From: Rhizobium johnstonii 3841
Lineage (GTDB): Bacteria; Pseudomonadota; Alphaproteobacteria; Rhizobiales; Rhizobiaceae
Assembly: GCF_000009265.1 (NCBI RefSeq)
Contig: NC_008380.1
Coordinates: forward strand, 4,464,501-4,528,500
Reading direction: 5' to 3'
DNA length: 64,000 bases
Position numbers and translations under genes: made by a program
The notes under the pieces: model-generated
Told to the model about the DNA's origin: nothing
Database searches by the model: none
The model's input: the letters and a program-made list of their open reading frames with translations, nothing else
Shown here: piece after piece, positions 1 to 8,680 of the stretch
Numbering within the stretch: position 1 is the stretch's first letter
How the letters are laid out: every line of letters starts with the position of its first letter

Positions 1-1281
1 GTCGTTGAAGACGATATCCTTGCCACTGTCGGTCTTGCCGGCGAAATAACGGCACCAGAGTGCCGAAACCAGCGCCAGACCGACGACGTCCCTGCCCTGA
101 CCCAGATTGTCGAGCGTCGACGGCAGGATGAATTTCGGTTGGCGGTTCGAGCCGTCCTGCGCCAGACGCGGAATGGTGTCGGCAATCTTCGGATTGAGCA
201 GGCGATGTTCGATCAGCGCGAAATAATCCGTCAGCGACGTGTTCGGTACCGGCGGCACGATCGGAATGATCTCGTCTTTCTCGAGCTTGGCAAGGAAGGC
301 GCGGATCAGCGGGTCTTCCATGGAATCATGAACGAAATGAATGTCCATCAACGCCGCCGGATAGGCGATCGCGGCATGCCCGCCGTTGAGGATGCGGATC
401 TTCATATGCTCGTAAGGCGTCACATCGGCAACGAAAGTGACGCCGACCTTTTCCAGCGCCGGCCGGCCGGCGGTGAACTTATCCTCGAGCACCCATTGCT
501 TGAATTCCTCGCAATAGACCGGCCAACTGTCCTCGATCTGGAAATTGTCCCTGAGGAAATCGATCTCGCGCTGGCTGGTCGCCGGCGTGATTCGGTCGAC
601 CATGCCGTTCGGGAAGGCGACATTCGCCCGGATCCAGTCGGCAAAGGCAGGGTCCGAAAGTGCCGCCGTGCCGACGACGGCATTGGCGGTGACGATGCCA
701 TTATGGGGAATGTTGTCGCAGGACATGACGGTGAAAGGGCCGATGCCCTTGTCCTTGCGCGCCTTCAGACCGGCGACGATCAGGCCGAACACCGTCTTCG
801 GCGCGTTGGGGTTCTCTCCGTCTGCGGCGATCGCCGGATGGGCCGGATTGAACGTGCCTGATGCATCGATGAAATAACCGCCCTCGGTGATCGTCATCGA
901 AACGATGCGGATTTCGGGATCGGCAAGCCTGGCGATGATCGCAGCGGCATCGCCGACCGGCAGGATGTCGATCATCGGTGCGGTGACGCGCGCCGCCGTC
1001 TTGTTGTTGTCCTGTTCGACCACCGTCGTCAGGAAATCCTGCGCCGCAAGCTTTTCGCGCATCGCCGCATCCGACGGCAGCACGCCGGCGCCGACGATCG
1101 CCCAGTCGTGATCCGTGCCTGCGTTGAAGAGATCGTCGAGATAGATCGCCTGGTGGGCACGGTGGAAATTGCCGACGCCGAAGTGCACGATGCCGGCTTT
1201 CAGCGACGCCCTGTCATATCCAGGGATGGCAGCAGTGCGCGCCACATCCGAAAGCGTTGCCAGCGATAGTTTGCACGTCAT
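1..1281 (-). CDS. mtlK: Mannitol 2-dehydrogenase (polyol dehydrogenase), C-terminus cut by window edge
   Basis: This is a cytoplasmic NAD-dependent long-chain polyol dehydrogenase that would oxidise mannitol, and probably other hexitols, to the ketose. My reverse-strand translation from the ATG at 1281 runs open for 427 codons to the window edge. Family members are about 490 residues, so roughly 60 C-terminal residues lie outside. The N-terminal half carries the nucleotide-binding segment GIVHFGVGNFHRAH and the family motif MSCDNIPHNG. The catalytic K-x4-N-x2-H signature reads KIRILNGGH, with K294, N299 and H302. The gene follows the polyol transporter ATPase gene in the same direction with an 84-base gap, so it is probably the last known member of the smo operon. 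Alternatives are fructuronate or arabinitol dehydrogenase of the same family; the smo context favours mannitol. Confidence 0.88.
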   Translation of the reverse strand, partial: MTCKLSLATLSDVARTAAIPGYDRASLKAGIVHFGVGNFHRAHQAIYLDDLFNAGTDHDWAIVGAGVLPSDAAMREKLAAQDFLTTVVEQDNNKTAARVTAPMIDILPVGDAAAIIARLADPEIRIVSMTITEGGYFIDASGTFNPAHPAIAADGENPNAPKTVFGLIVAGLKARKDKGIGPFTVMSCDNIPHNGIVTANAVVGTAALSDPAFADWIRANVAFPNGMVDRITPATSQREIDFLRDNFQIEDSWPVYCEEFKQWVLEDKFTAGRPALEKVGVTFVADVTPYEHMKIRILNGGHAAIAYPAALMDIHFVHDSMEDPLIRAFLAKLEKDEIIPIVPPVPNTSLTDYFALIEHRLLNPKIADTIPRLAQDGSNRQPKFILPSTLDNLGQGRDVVGLALVSALWCRYFAGKTDSGKDIVFND

Positions 1282-1365
1282 GTTTCAGTCCTCTTGAAGG
1301 TCTTGCCGAGACGGCCGGGCGCCATCGCTCGGCTCGCATGCCTGCCCCCAGCCCGGCCGCCTGCC

Positions 1366-2364
1366 TCAGATGGCAAGGCCGCCCTCGTTGAATTTATGAA
1401 TACGCGAACGGTCCGGCGTCAGGAAGACCGTATCGCCCGCTTTGGCGGCGAAGTCGCCGCTGCCGCGCGCCGTCAGCATGCCGATACCATCGGCATCGAT
1501 ATGCAGGAAGGTGTCGGAGCCGAGATGTTCGGCGACCACCACCCTGCCCTTCCACTCGCCGCTTTCCATCGACAGCAGCACATGCTCGGGCCGGACGCCG
1601 ATGGTATGGGCGTTGAGCGCGGCGGCATGTTGGCCGGTGATGAAGTTCATCCTGGGCGATCCGATGAAGCCGGCGACGAAGAGGTTGCGGGGACGGCTGT
1701 AGAGTTCGAGCGGCGAGCCGACCTGCTCGATATTGCCTCTGTTCAGGACGACGATCTTGTCGGCCATGGTCATCGCCTCGACCTGGTCGTGGGTGACATA
1801 GACCATCGTCGTCTTCAGCTGCTGATGCAGCTCGCTGATTTCGAGGCGCATGTTGACGCGTAGCGCCGCATCGAGGTTCGACAGCGGTTCGTCGAACAGG
1901 AAGGCCGAAGGCTGGCGCACGATGGCGCGGCCGATCGCCACGCGCTGGCGCTGGCCACCGGACAGTTGGCGCGGCTTGCGTTCGAGATAATCGGTGAGGT
2001 TCAGCACCCGGGCGGCATCGCTGACCTTGCGGTCGATCTCGGCCTTGTCGACGCCCGCCATCTTCAGCGGGAAGGCGATGTTGTTACGCACGCTCATATG
2101 CGGATAGAGCGCATAGGACTGGAACACCATGGCAAGGCCGCGCTCAGACGGCGCCTTTTCGGTGGCGTCCCTGCCGTCGATGACGATCTTGCCGCCGGAG
2201 ACATCCTCGAGCCCGGCGATCAGCCTAAGCAGCGTGGACTTGCCGCAGCCCGACGGGCCGACGAAGACGACGAACTCGCCGTCCTTGATGTCGAGATCGA
2301 TCGAAGGGATGACCTTGGCTTCGCCGAAGACCTTGGAAACCTTCTGAAGGGTAATGCTGCCCAT
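1366..2364 (-). CDS. smoK: Polyol ABC transporter ATP-binding protein (CUT1, MalK-type)
   Basis: This is the cytoplasmic ATPase that energises uptake through the SmoFG channel. The start is the ATG at 2364, where the recognisable protein MGSITLQKV begins; a longer reading frame upstream is only the open antisense frame of smoG. The 332 residues show Walker A GPSGCGKST (about 36-44), the ABC signature LSGGQRQRVAIGRA, Walker B FLFDEP, a switch histidine in VTHD, and a C-terminal regulatory (TOBE) domain with GVRPEHV, typical of MalK/UgpC ATPases. It sits 20 bases after smoG and before mtlK. The substrate is assigned by context (mtlK, SorC regulator), not by the ATPase itself. Confidence 0.88.
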   Translation of the reverse strand: MGSITLQKVSKVFGEAKVIPSIDLDIKDGEFVVFVGPSGCGKSTLLRLIAGLEDVSGGKIVIDGRDATEKAPSERGLAMVFQSYALYPHMSVRNNIAFPLKMAGVDKAEIDRKVSDAARVLNLTDYLERKPRQLSGGQRQRVAIGRAIVRQPSAFLFDEPLSNLDAALRVNMRLEISELHQQLKTTMVYVTHDQVEAMTMADKIVVLNRGNIEQVGSPLELYSRPRNLFVAGFIGSPRMNFITGQHAAALNAHTIGVRPEHVLLSMESGEWKGRVVVAEHLGSDTFLHIDADGIGMLTARGSGDFAAKAGDTVFLTPDRSRIHKFNEGGLAI

Positions 2365-2384
2365 GTTTCTCTCCCTTTTATATA

Positions 2385-3215
2385 TTATTTCACAGCGCCG
2401 AAGGTCAGGCCGCGGACGAGTTGTTTCTGGCTGAACCAGCCAAGGATCAGGATCGGCGCGATCGCCATCGTCGATGCCGCCGAGAGCTTGGCGTAAAACA
2501 GGCCCTCGGGGCTGGAATAGGAGGCGATGAAGGCCGTCAGCGGTGCTGCCTTGGAGGCGGTGAGGTTGAGCGTCCAGAACGCCTCGTTCCAGGCAAGGAT
2601 GATGTTCAAGAGCAGCGTCGAGGCAATGCCGGGCACCGCCATCGGCGTCAGCACGTAGACGATCTCCTTCATCAGCGACGCCCCATCCATGCGCGCCGCT
2701 TCCAGGATCTCGCCGGGGATTTCCTTGAAGTAGGTGTAGAGCATCCAGACGATGATCGGCAGGTTGATCAGCGTCAGCACGATCACCAGGCCGGTGCGCG
2801 TGTCGAGCAGGCCAAAATTGCGGAACATCAGATAGATCGGGATCAGCGCGCCGACCGGCGGCATCATCTTGGTCGACAGCATCCACATCAGCACGTCCTT
2901 GGTCCGCTTGGTCGGCGAAAACGCCATCGCCCAGGCGGCCGGAATGGCGATGATCAGGCCGATCAGCGTCGAGCCGAAGGAGATGACCACCGAGTTCATG
3001 AAGTGGCCGAGATAGTTCGACCGGCTCTGCACCTCGGCGTAGTTCTCGGTCGTCCAATGGAAGAACAGGAACTGCGGCGGCGAGGCGATGGCGTCGGCTT
3101 CCGACTTGAAGCTGGTCAGGAACGTCCACAGGATCGGGAAGAAGATCAGGATGCCGAGAGTCCAGGCGATCGCGGTGACGATGAGCTTGCGCTTGGTTGT
3201 GACTTTTCTGGCCAT
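2385..3215 (-). CDS. smoG: Polyol ABC transporter permease (MalG-like)
   Basis: This is an inner-membrane permease of a CUT1 sugar importer. The chosen start is the ATG at 3215 (MARKVTTKRK), which gives 276 residues. Upstream in-frame sequence overlaps smoF and lacks membrane character. A first membrane helix (residues about 10-32) is followed by a periplasmic loop and five further hydrophobic segments. The cytoplasmic EAA loop reads EAARMDGASLMKEI and is the contact site for the ATPase. The start lies one base after the smoF stop codon, so the two permeases are translationally coupled. Confidence 0.87.
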   Translation of the reverse strand: MARKVTTKRKLIVTAIAWTLGILIFFPILWTFLTSFKSEADAIASPPQFLFFHWTTENYAEVQSRSNYLGHFMNSVVISFGSTLIGLIIAIPAAWAMAFSPTKRTKDVLMWMLSTKMMPPVGALIPIYLMFRNFGLLDTRTGLVIVLTLINLPIIVWMLYTYFKEIPGEILEAARMDGASLMKEIVYVLTPMAVPGIASTLLLNIILAWNEAFWTLNLTASKAAPLTAFIASYSSPEGLFYAKLSAASTMAIAPILILGWFSQKQLVRGLTFGAVK

Positions 3216-3216
3216 C

Positions 3217-4089
3217 TCAAGCCTCCAGATTCTTGCCGACGAGGCGGACGAGGAAGATCGCGACGATATTGGCGAGGATAACAGCCACGATGCCGCCGGC
3301 CGATGCGCCGCCGATATCGAACTGGAGAAGCGCCTGGGCATAGACGAGATAGGTGAGGTTGGTGCTGTCGGTGCCCGGCCCGCCATTGGTGGTGACGAGG
3401 ATTTCGGCAAAGACCGAAAGCAGGAAGATCGTCTGGATCAGGATCACCACGGTGATGGCGCGCGCCATATGCGGCAGGATGATGTAGATGAACTTCGAGA
3501 TCGGCCCGGCGCCGTCCATCTCGGAGGCTTCCTTCTGCTCCTCGTCGAGCGACTGCAGCGCCGTCAGCATGATTAAGGTGGCAAAGGGCAGCCATTGCCA
3601 GGCGACGATCAGAATGACGGAAAACAGCGGCGCATTGGCCAGCCAGTCGATCGGCTGCAGGCCGAGCGCCTTGGCAAGATGGGCAAACAACCCGTTGACC
3701 GGGTTCATGAACATATTCTTCCAGACCAGTGCTGCCACCGTCGGCATGACGAAGAACGGCGCAATCACCAGGATGCGCACGATGCCCTGGCCGTACATCG
3801 GCTGGTCGAGCAGCAGCGCAAAGGCGATGCCGCCGATGACGGTGATCAACAACACGCCGGCGACAAGCAGCAGCGTATTGATCAGCGCGGCGAAGAAGGC
3901 CGGATCCGTCAGAAAGTACTGATAATTCAGAAAACCGACGAAGCTTTCCATGCCGGGGCTGAGCAGATTGTAGTTCAGCAGCGAGAAATAGATCGTCATC
4001 GCCAGCGGGACGATCATCCATGCAAAGAGCAGCAGCACGGAGGGCGCAATCATCAGGCGCGCGGAGGAGCGGGTATGTAAGGTTGCCAT
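3217..4089 (-). CDS. smoF: Polyol ABC transporter permease (MalF-like)
   Basis: This is the partner inner-membrane permease. The start is the ATG at 4089 (MATLHTRSSARLMIAPS), giving 290 residues; a 29-residue in-frame extension has no membrane or family character. Six or so hydrophobic segments are visible, and the EAA-loop motif reads EASEMDGAGPISKF near residue 200. The gene is separated from smoE by 141 bases that hold a strong terminator-like hairpin, and it abuts smoG by one base. The gene order E-F-G-K followed by mtlK matches the sorbitol/mannitol locus known from Sinorhizobium meliloti. Confidence 0.87.
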   Translation of the reverse strand: MATLHTRSSARLMIAPSVLLLFAWMIVPLAMTIYFSLLNYNLLSPGMESFVGFLNYQYFLTDPAFFAALINTLLLVAGVLLITVIGGIAFALLLDQPMYGQGIVRILVIAPFFVMPTVAALVWKNMFMNPVNGLFAHLAKALGLQPIDWLANAPLFSVILIVAWQWLPFATLIMLTALQSLDEEQKEASEMDGAGPISKFIYIILPHMARAITVVILIQTIFLLSVFAEILVTTNGGPGTDSTNLTYLVYAQALLQFDIGGASAGGIVAVILANIVAIFLVRLVGKNLEA

Positions 4090-4145
4090 GGCAATCACCG
4101 ATCTGGACTGAAGCGGGGAGCGGCCGCAAGGCAGCTTTTGTCTGG

Positions 4146-4185
4146 AAAAAAGCGGCCGCCGATGCAGTTCGGGCAATCGGCGGCC
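4146..4185 (-). terminator. Rho-independent terminator/attenuator between smoE and smoF
   Basis: On the minus strand a perfect 10-bp stem (arms 4154-4163 and 4176-4185, GGCCGCCGAT type) is followed within a few bases by six U residues (A6 at 4146-4151). It lies after the smoE stop and before smoF. Partial read-through here would yield more binding protein than permease. Confidence 0.75.
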
Positions 4186-4230
4186 CAGAGGGGCGGAATG
4201 TCAAGTATCCCGCCACTTGCTCAGGAGGTT

Positions 4231-5541
4231 TTACTTAATGTAGCCAGCCTTGGTCATTTCGCGGGTGGCCAGCTGCTGTGCGCTCTGCAACGCCTGATCG
4301 ACCGAAAGCTGGCCGGCAAGGGCTGCCGAGAACTGCTGACCGATCGCCGTGCCGATGCCCTGGAATTCCGGGATCGCCACGAACTGGACGCCGACATAGG
4401 GGACCGGCTTGACGGTCGGCTTGCTCGGATCGGCCGAGTTGATCGAGTCGATCGTCATCTTGGCGAAGGGAGCCGCCTTCTGGTACTCGGCATTCGCATA
4501 GAGCGAGGCGCGGGTGCCCGGAGGGGCATTCAGCCAGCCGTCCTTCTCGGCAACGAGGTTGGTGTAATCCTTACTCGTCGCCCAGGCGACAAACTTCTCG
4601 GCGGCTTCGGCCTTCTGCGAACCTGCCGGGATGGCAAGGCTCCAGGCCCACAGCCAGTTGCCGCGCTTGCCGAGACCCTTATCGGGAGCCAGCGCAAAGC
4701 CGACCTTGTCGGCGACGGTCGATTCCTTCGGGTTGCTGACGAAGGACGCAGCAACGGTGGCGTCGATCCACATGCCGCACTTGCCGGTCTGGAAGAGCGC
4801 CAGGTTCTCGTTGAAGCCGTTGGAGGAAGCGCCCGGAGGGCCGGCATCCTTCATCAGCTTGACGTAGAAGTCGAGCGTGTCCTTCCATTCGGGCTGATCG
4901 AACTGCGGCTTCCAATTTTCATCGAACCAGCGGGCGCCGAAGGAGTTGGACATCGCCGTCAGGAAGGCCATGTTCTCGCCCCAGCCGGCCTTGCCGCGCA
5001 GGCAGATGCCGTAGACTTCCTTGTCCTTGTTGGTGATCTTGCGGGCAGCGTCGGCAATGAAGTCCCAGGTCGGGGCGTCCGGCATCTTCAGGCCGGCAGC
5101 GTCGAACAGGTCCTTGCGGTACATCACCATCGAGCTTTCGCCGTAGAACGGCGCCGCATAGAGTTTGCCGTCCATGGTCAGGCCGCTGCGGATCGCTGGC
5201 AGCAGGTCGTCGACGTCGTAATTGGCGCCGAGATTGTCGAGCGGCACCAGCCAGCCCTGCTTTGCCCAGATCGGCACTTCATAGGTGCCGATCGTCAAGA
5301 CGTCGTACTGGCCACCCTTGGTCGCGATATCAGTCGTGACCTTCTGGCGCAGTACGTTCTCTTCCAGGGTGACCCATTCAAGGTCGATGCCGGGATTCTT
5401 CGCCTTGAAATCATCCGTCAGCTTCTGCATCCGGATCATGTCGCCGTTGTTCACGGTCGCAATCGTCAGCGTTTCGGCCGAAGCCATACCGGCAAACGCC
5501 AGTGCTGAGCAGGCGCCCAGCAGAAAAGTTCTCAATGTCAT
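4231..5541 (-). CDS. smoE: Periplasmic sorbitol/mannitol-binding protein
   Basis: This is the extracytoplasmic solute-binding protein of the polyol ABC importer. The start is the ATG at 5541, preceded by a strong GGGAGGA ribosome site. The 436 residues open with a Sec signal peptide (MTLRTFLLGACSALAFAGMASA, probable cleavage after residue 22) and then ETLTIATVNNGDMIRM, typical of family 1 binding proteins. It is the first gene of the transporter operon, directly downstream of its SorC-type regulator with a 146-base promoter region between them. Assignment to polyols rests on neighbours and gene order. Confidence 0.87.
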   Translation of the reverse strand: MTLRTFLLGACSALAFAGMASAETLTIATVNNGDMIRMQKLTDDFKAKNPGIDLEWVTLEENVLRQKVTTDIATKGGQYDVLTIGTYEVPIWAKQGWLVPLDNLGANYDVDDLLPAIRSGLTMDGKLYAAPFYGESSMVMYRKDLFDAAGLKMPDAPTWDFIADAARKITNKDKEVYGICLRGKAGWGENMAFLTAMSNSFGARWFDENWKPQFDQPEWKDTLDFYVKLMKDAGPPGASSNGFNENLALFQTGKCGMWIDATVAASFVSNPKESTVADKVGFALAPDKGLGKRGNWLWAWSLAIPAGSQKAEAAEKFVAWATSKDYTNLVAEKDGWLNAPPGTRASLYANAEYQKAAPFAKMTIDSINSADPSKPTVKPVPYVGVQFVAIPEFQGIGTAIGQQFSAALAGQLSVDQALQSAQQLATREMTKAGYIK

Positions 5542-5566
5542 AATCTTCCTCCCAGAAGATGGGGTG

Positions 5567-5599
5567 TGAGCATTCGCTTCGCTCATGAGCAATTACTCA
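5567..5599. promoter_or_regulatory. Cluster of TGAGCA half-sites upstream of smoE (probable SorC-type operator)
   Basis: Within 33 bases just upstream of smoE there are TGAGCA at 5567-5572, the perfect palindrome GCTCATGAGC at 5581-5590 and the near-palindrome TGAGCAATTACTCA at 5586-5599. The same half-site recurs in the inverted repeat at 5681-5705. This arrangement fits an operator for the neighbouring SorC-family protein. The assignment is inferred. Confidence 0.5.
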
Positions 5600-5680
5600 A
5601 CAAACAACAAAGAATGTCAATCGACAATCGTTGCTGCGATGCCGAAGGACATGGTCATCTCGTTGATTTAATTAGAATAT

Positions 5681-5705
5681 TTTTTGCTCAATTCCTGAGC
5701 AAAAA
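5681..5705. promoter_or_regulatory. Perfect 10-bp inverted repeat with TGCTCA/TGAGCA cores
   Basis: TTTTTGCTCA at 5681-5690 and TGAGCAAAAA at 5696-5705 form a perfect dyad with a 5-base spacer, overlapping the end of the regulator gene. It carries the same TGAGCA half-site as the cluster nearer smoE, so it may be a second operator. As RNA on the minus strand it would also form a hairpin ending in a U-run, so a terminator for the regulator gene is an equal alternative. Confidence 0.5.
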
Positions 5706-6641
5706 CTCAGCAGTCTCTTCATCAGTGATCAGAGCATTGATTTGATGGCCGACAACGGCAGCCCTGATCGCCTTGAATTTACGCTTGCCCTTGGCCAGCC
5801 CAATGACCATCGATGCGTCGCGGGACGGGATCGGCGCCGACGCGACGCGCTCGTTGATCGGGTTGTCGATCAACCTGCCGTCGACATCGAAGATCCAGCC
5901 GCAGATCTCGCCGACAGCACCTCCGCGCATCAGCTCCATCATCTCGTCCTTCTCCAGAAAACCGTCGACGCAGAGCGGCCCATCGATGCCGAGCTCGCCG
6001 ATACCGACGAAGGTGACATCGGCTTGCGCGCTCATGTTAAGCGTCGAGCGCACCAGCTGTTGGCCATGCAGCAGCTCCCGCTCCTCGGCCGAGGTGACGA
6101 GCACCGGCAGCGGCATCGGATAGTGTCGCGCCTTCACGGCATCGGCCATGCTGAAAATGACGTTGTAATAGGCCGCCGATCCGTCCGGGGCGATATTGCC
6201 GGTCAGCGAAACGATGCGGTGATTGGGACATTCGATCGCCGGCAGCTGGTCGACGGCCGCCTTCAGCGTGCGGCCGGTACCGATGGCAAGCACGATCGGC
6301 TCGGCCCGTTTCAGCCAGCGCTCGATCTCGGCCGCGGCTGCCTCGGCGATACCGACCGTCGTCGACGACGACGCGGGATCGCTCGGCACCACCTCCACAT
6401 GTTTCAGCCCGAATTTCCGCCGTAATTGATTGCCGAGCTCCAGGCAGGCGGCGATCGGATGATCGAGCCGCACCTTGATCAGACGCTCGGCGACCGCCAG
6501 CGACACCAGCCGCTGCGCCGATTGCCGCGAGATGCCCATCGCAGCGGCGATTTCATCCTGCGTACGCCCGGCGACGTAATAGAGCCAGCCGGCACGCGCC
6601 GCATCGTCGAGCCGTGCAGGGGTCTCGGATCTTTTTACCAT
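5688..6641 (-). CDS. smoC: SorC/DeoR-family sugar-binding transcriptional regulator
   Basis: This 317-residue cytoplasmic regulator has an N-terminal helix-turn-helix (about residues 22-55, QDEIAAAMGISRQSAQRLVS) followed by a SorC-type effector-binding domain. That domain shows the phosphosugar-isomerase-like segment AIGTGRTLKAAVDQLP and the motif FVGIGELG. Proteins of this family bind a sugar or sugar phosphate and control the adjacent uptake and oxidation operon. It lies immediately upstream of smoE on the same strand, as the regulator does in the S. meliloti smo locus. Whether it activates or represses cannot be seen. Confidence 0.82.
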   Translation of the reverse strand: MVKRSETPARLDDAARAGWLYYVAGRTQDEIAAAMGISRQSAQRLVSLAVAERLIKVRLDHPIAACLELGNQLRRKFGLKHVEVVPSDPASSSTTVGIAEAAAAEIERWLKRAEPIVLAIGTGRTLKAAVDQLPAIECPNHRIVSLTGNIAPDGSAAYYNVIFSMADAVKARHYPMPLPVLVTSAEERELLHGQQLVRSTLNMSAQADVTFVGIGELGIDGPLCVDGFLEKDEMMELMRGGAVGEICGWIFDVDGRLIDNPINERVASAPIPSRDASMVIGLAKGKRKFKAIRAAVVGHQINALITDEETAEFLLRN

Positions 6642-6790
6642 CTATTGCCTACCGCGCAAAATGAGCCGGCGTGCCGCCGCCGAACATGATTTGAGTCTGT
6701 ATCGCGCCAGATCAAAACAAAATTCCGGCAAATGTCGAGCCTGTTGCAAAGAGGTCGGCCAAATAACGCCATCACTCAAGCAAACTCCGT

Positions 6791-7360
6791 TTAGGCAAAC
6801 CATTGCACGACGAGATAGATCGCCGCCTTCACGAGACCGTAAATCACCCCGCCGGCAACGACGAGCGACACGGCCGTCATTACGAAGCCGATGAGCGCGA
6901 AGAGCCCGTCACGGCCCAAGATCCCGAACGCGAAGACCGAGATCGTGACCGCCGGCAGGATATTGCCGAGCGGGACCGGCAGCAGCAGCACGATCGACAG
7001 CAGCAGGCATGCCGCACCGGCAAGATATTCTGCCGGCGGTTCGGCGAAGATCGCAAGCCGCGGCTTCAGCATGCGCTCGGCCCAGGCGAGCCAGCGGTGG
7101 ATTCGGCCGACAATCGTCTCGAAATCCTCCCGCCGCATCGAACGGTTGGCAATCACCTTCGGTAGCCAGGGTTTCAGCCCGAAGGTCAGCTGCGCTGCCA
7201 GGAAGACCAAGGGCGCGCCGAGCACGGCCGAAGTGCCGGGCGGAGTGGGAAAGGCGTTCGGCAACGCGAAGATCAGCATCAACGCGCTGATCGCCCTGTC
7301 ACCCATCGTGTCGAATATATCGCCGATCGAGATCCGTTCGCGGCTCTGATCGGCGGCCAT
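6791..7360 (-). CDS. ExoD-like membrane protein
   Basis: This is a 189-residue inner-membrane protein of the ExoD family, named for a S. meliloti gene affecting exopolysaccharide synthesis and alkaline tolerance; the biochemical role is unknown. It has the family opening ISIGDIFDTMGDRAISALML, the loop NAFPTPPG, and paired hydrophobic segments in the C-terminal half (about residues 110-185). I chose the ATG at 7360; an in-frame TTG at 7369 would add three residues. Neither has a clear ribosome-binding site. It is a single gene, preceded by 405 bases without a gene. Confidence 0.75.
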   Translation of the reverse strand: MAADQSRERISIGDIFDTMGDRAISALMLIFALPNAFPTPPGTSAVLGAPLVFLAAQLTFGLKPWLPKVIANRSMRREDFETIVGRIHRWLAWAERMLKPRLAIFAEPPAEYLAGAACLLLSIVLLLPVPLGNILPAVTISVFAFGILGRDGLFALIGFVMTAVSLVVAGGVIYGLVKAAIYLVVQWFA

Positions 7361-7604
7361 CTGTCGCAAAATAGATGAGAGGCGGCGGCCTTTGGGACGT
7401 GCTCTTCGGATGGTACTGTTTTCTCTCGTATCGATGGTCGTGGGTCCGGCAGTTGATGAAAGTGTAGGGCCGGATTCTGGCGATGCAATATGCCAATTGA
7501 ATGACTTGCGGGGTTAGAAATTGCGGCTGTGATCGGAGCCTATGGGCTTGGGCTCACCAGATTTCTCCAACGTCTGCCATGACGGAATGGAAGATCCCGT
7601 CCCG

Positions 7605-7670
7605 CCTATCCGATCTCCCCACCTGTGGGAGAGATGTCCGGCAGAACAGGGGGGTGGCACACGGCACGAC
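7605..7670. repeat. Rhizobial intergenic palindrome remnant in the 7361-7765 gap
   Basis: The 405 bases between the ExoD-like gene and the ROK kinase hold no convincing gene. At 7613-7635 there is an imperfect hairpin (ATCTCCCCAC against GTGGGAGAGAT) followed by a GGGGGGT run. This resembles the GC-rich mosaic repeats scattered between genes in Rhizobium. Nothing else is recognisable in the gap. Confidence 0.4.
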
Positions 7671-7765
7671 CATAAAGCCGGTGACACCACCGCCGAATGA
7701 GTGCTTGAAATTCCCCACCAACAATGCAAGCAGACGCGGGAGACCAGAGAAACGGCAGAGTGGCA

Positions 7766-8680
7766 ATGATCATTTCATTCGACATCGGCGGCTCCGCCAT
7801 CAAGGGCGGCATCGCCCGCTCCGAGACAGACATCCTTCCCCTCGGCCGCCGCCCGACACCCAGGGATGATTTCGCCGCTTTCGTCGAAACCCTGCGCGAC
7901 ATCATCGCCGAGACCGGTGAGCAGCCGAGCCGCATCGTCCTTTCCATCGCCGGTGTCGTCGATCCTGATACGCAGCGCCTGATCTGCGCCAACATTCCCT
8001 GCATCCACGACCGCACGCTCGCAGCCGACCTCGAAGCCGAGCTCGGCCTGCCGGTGCTGATCGCCAACGACGCCGACTGTTTCGCGATGGCCGAAGCCGG
8101 TCTCGGCGCCGGCCGCGGCCACCGCATCGTCTTCGGCGCCATCCTCGGCACCGGCGTCGGCGGCGGCCTGGTTGCCGACGGACGCCTCGTCAACGAGGCC
8201 GGCGGCTTTGCCGGCGAATGGGGTCACGGGCCGATCATCGCATCTGCGGCCGGCGATCCGCCCGTCGCCATTCCCGCCTATGCCTGCGGCTGCGGCCAGA
8301 GGGGCTGCGTCGACACGGTCGGCGGCGCCCGCGGCCTGGAGCGCCTGCACAAGACGCTGCACGATCTCGACCTTGCCAGCGAAGAGATCATCGGCCAGTG
8401 GCGCCATGGAGAGGAGAAGGCGACACGGACGATCGACGTCTATGTCGATCTCGTCGCCTCGCCCTTGGCGCTGGCGATCAACATCACCGGCGCGACCATC
8501 GTGCCGGTCGGCGGCGGGCTTTCCAATGTCGAGCCGCTGCTTGCCGAACTCGACCACGCTGTGCGCGCCCGCATCCTGCGCAAGTTCGACCGCCCGCTGG
8601 TGGTGCGCAGCGAATGCCGCATCGAACCAGGCCTGATCGGGGCAGCGCTTTTGGGGCTGAAGGCCGAGGCGGCAGCTTAA
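7766..8680 (+). CDS. ROK-family sugar kinase (probable N-acetylglucosamine kinase)
   Basis: This cytoplasmic kinase would phosphorylate a hexose or amino sugar using ATP. The start ATG at 7766 begins directly at the phosphate-binding segment MIISFDIGGSAIKGG; a longer in-frame start at 7724 adds 14 residues with no family similarity. The 304 residues include GTGVGGGLV, the sugar-binding NEAGGFAGEWGH segment and the ROK zinc signature CGCGQRGCVD. It converges with, and overlaps by four bases, a GH20 beta-N-acetylhexosaminidase gene. This context makes GlcNAc released from chito-oligosaccharides the most likely substrate. Glucokinase or ManNAc kinase remain possible. Confidence 0.75.
   Translation: MIISFDIGGSAIKGGIARSETDILPLGRRPTPRDDFAAFVETLRDIIAETGEQPSRIVLSIAGVVDPDTQRLICANIPCIHDRTLAADLEAELGLPVLIANDADCFAMAEAGLGAGRGHRIVFGAILGTGVGGGLVADGRLVNEAGGFAGEWGHGPIIASAAGDPPVAIPAYACGCGQRGCVDTVGGARGLERLHKTLHDLDLASEEIIGQWRHGEEKATRTIDVYVDLVASPLALAINITGATIVPVGGGLSNVEPLLAELDHAVRARILRKFDRPLVVRSECRIEPGLIGAALLGLKAEAAA

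Noticed and set aside
4138..5508. 456-codon plus-strand frame opposite smoE
   Set aside because: It is antisense to the signal-peptide-bearing binding protein gene and has no recognisable domain.
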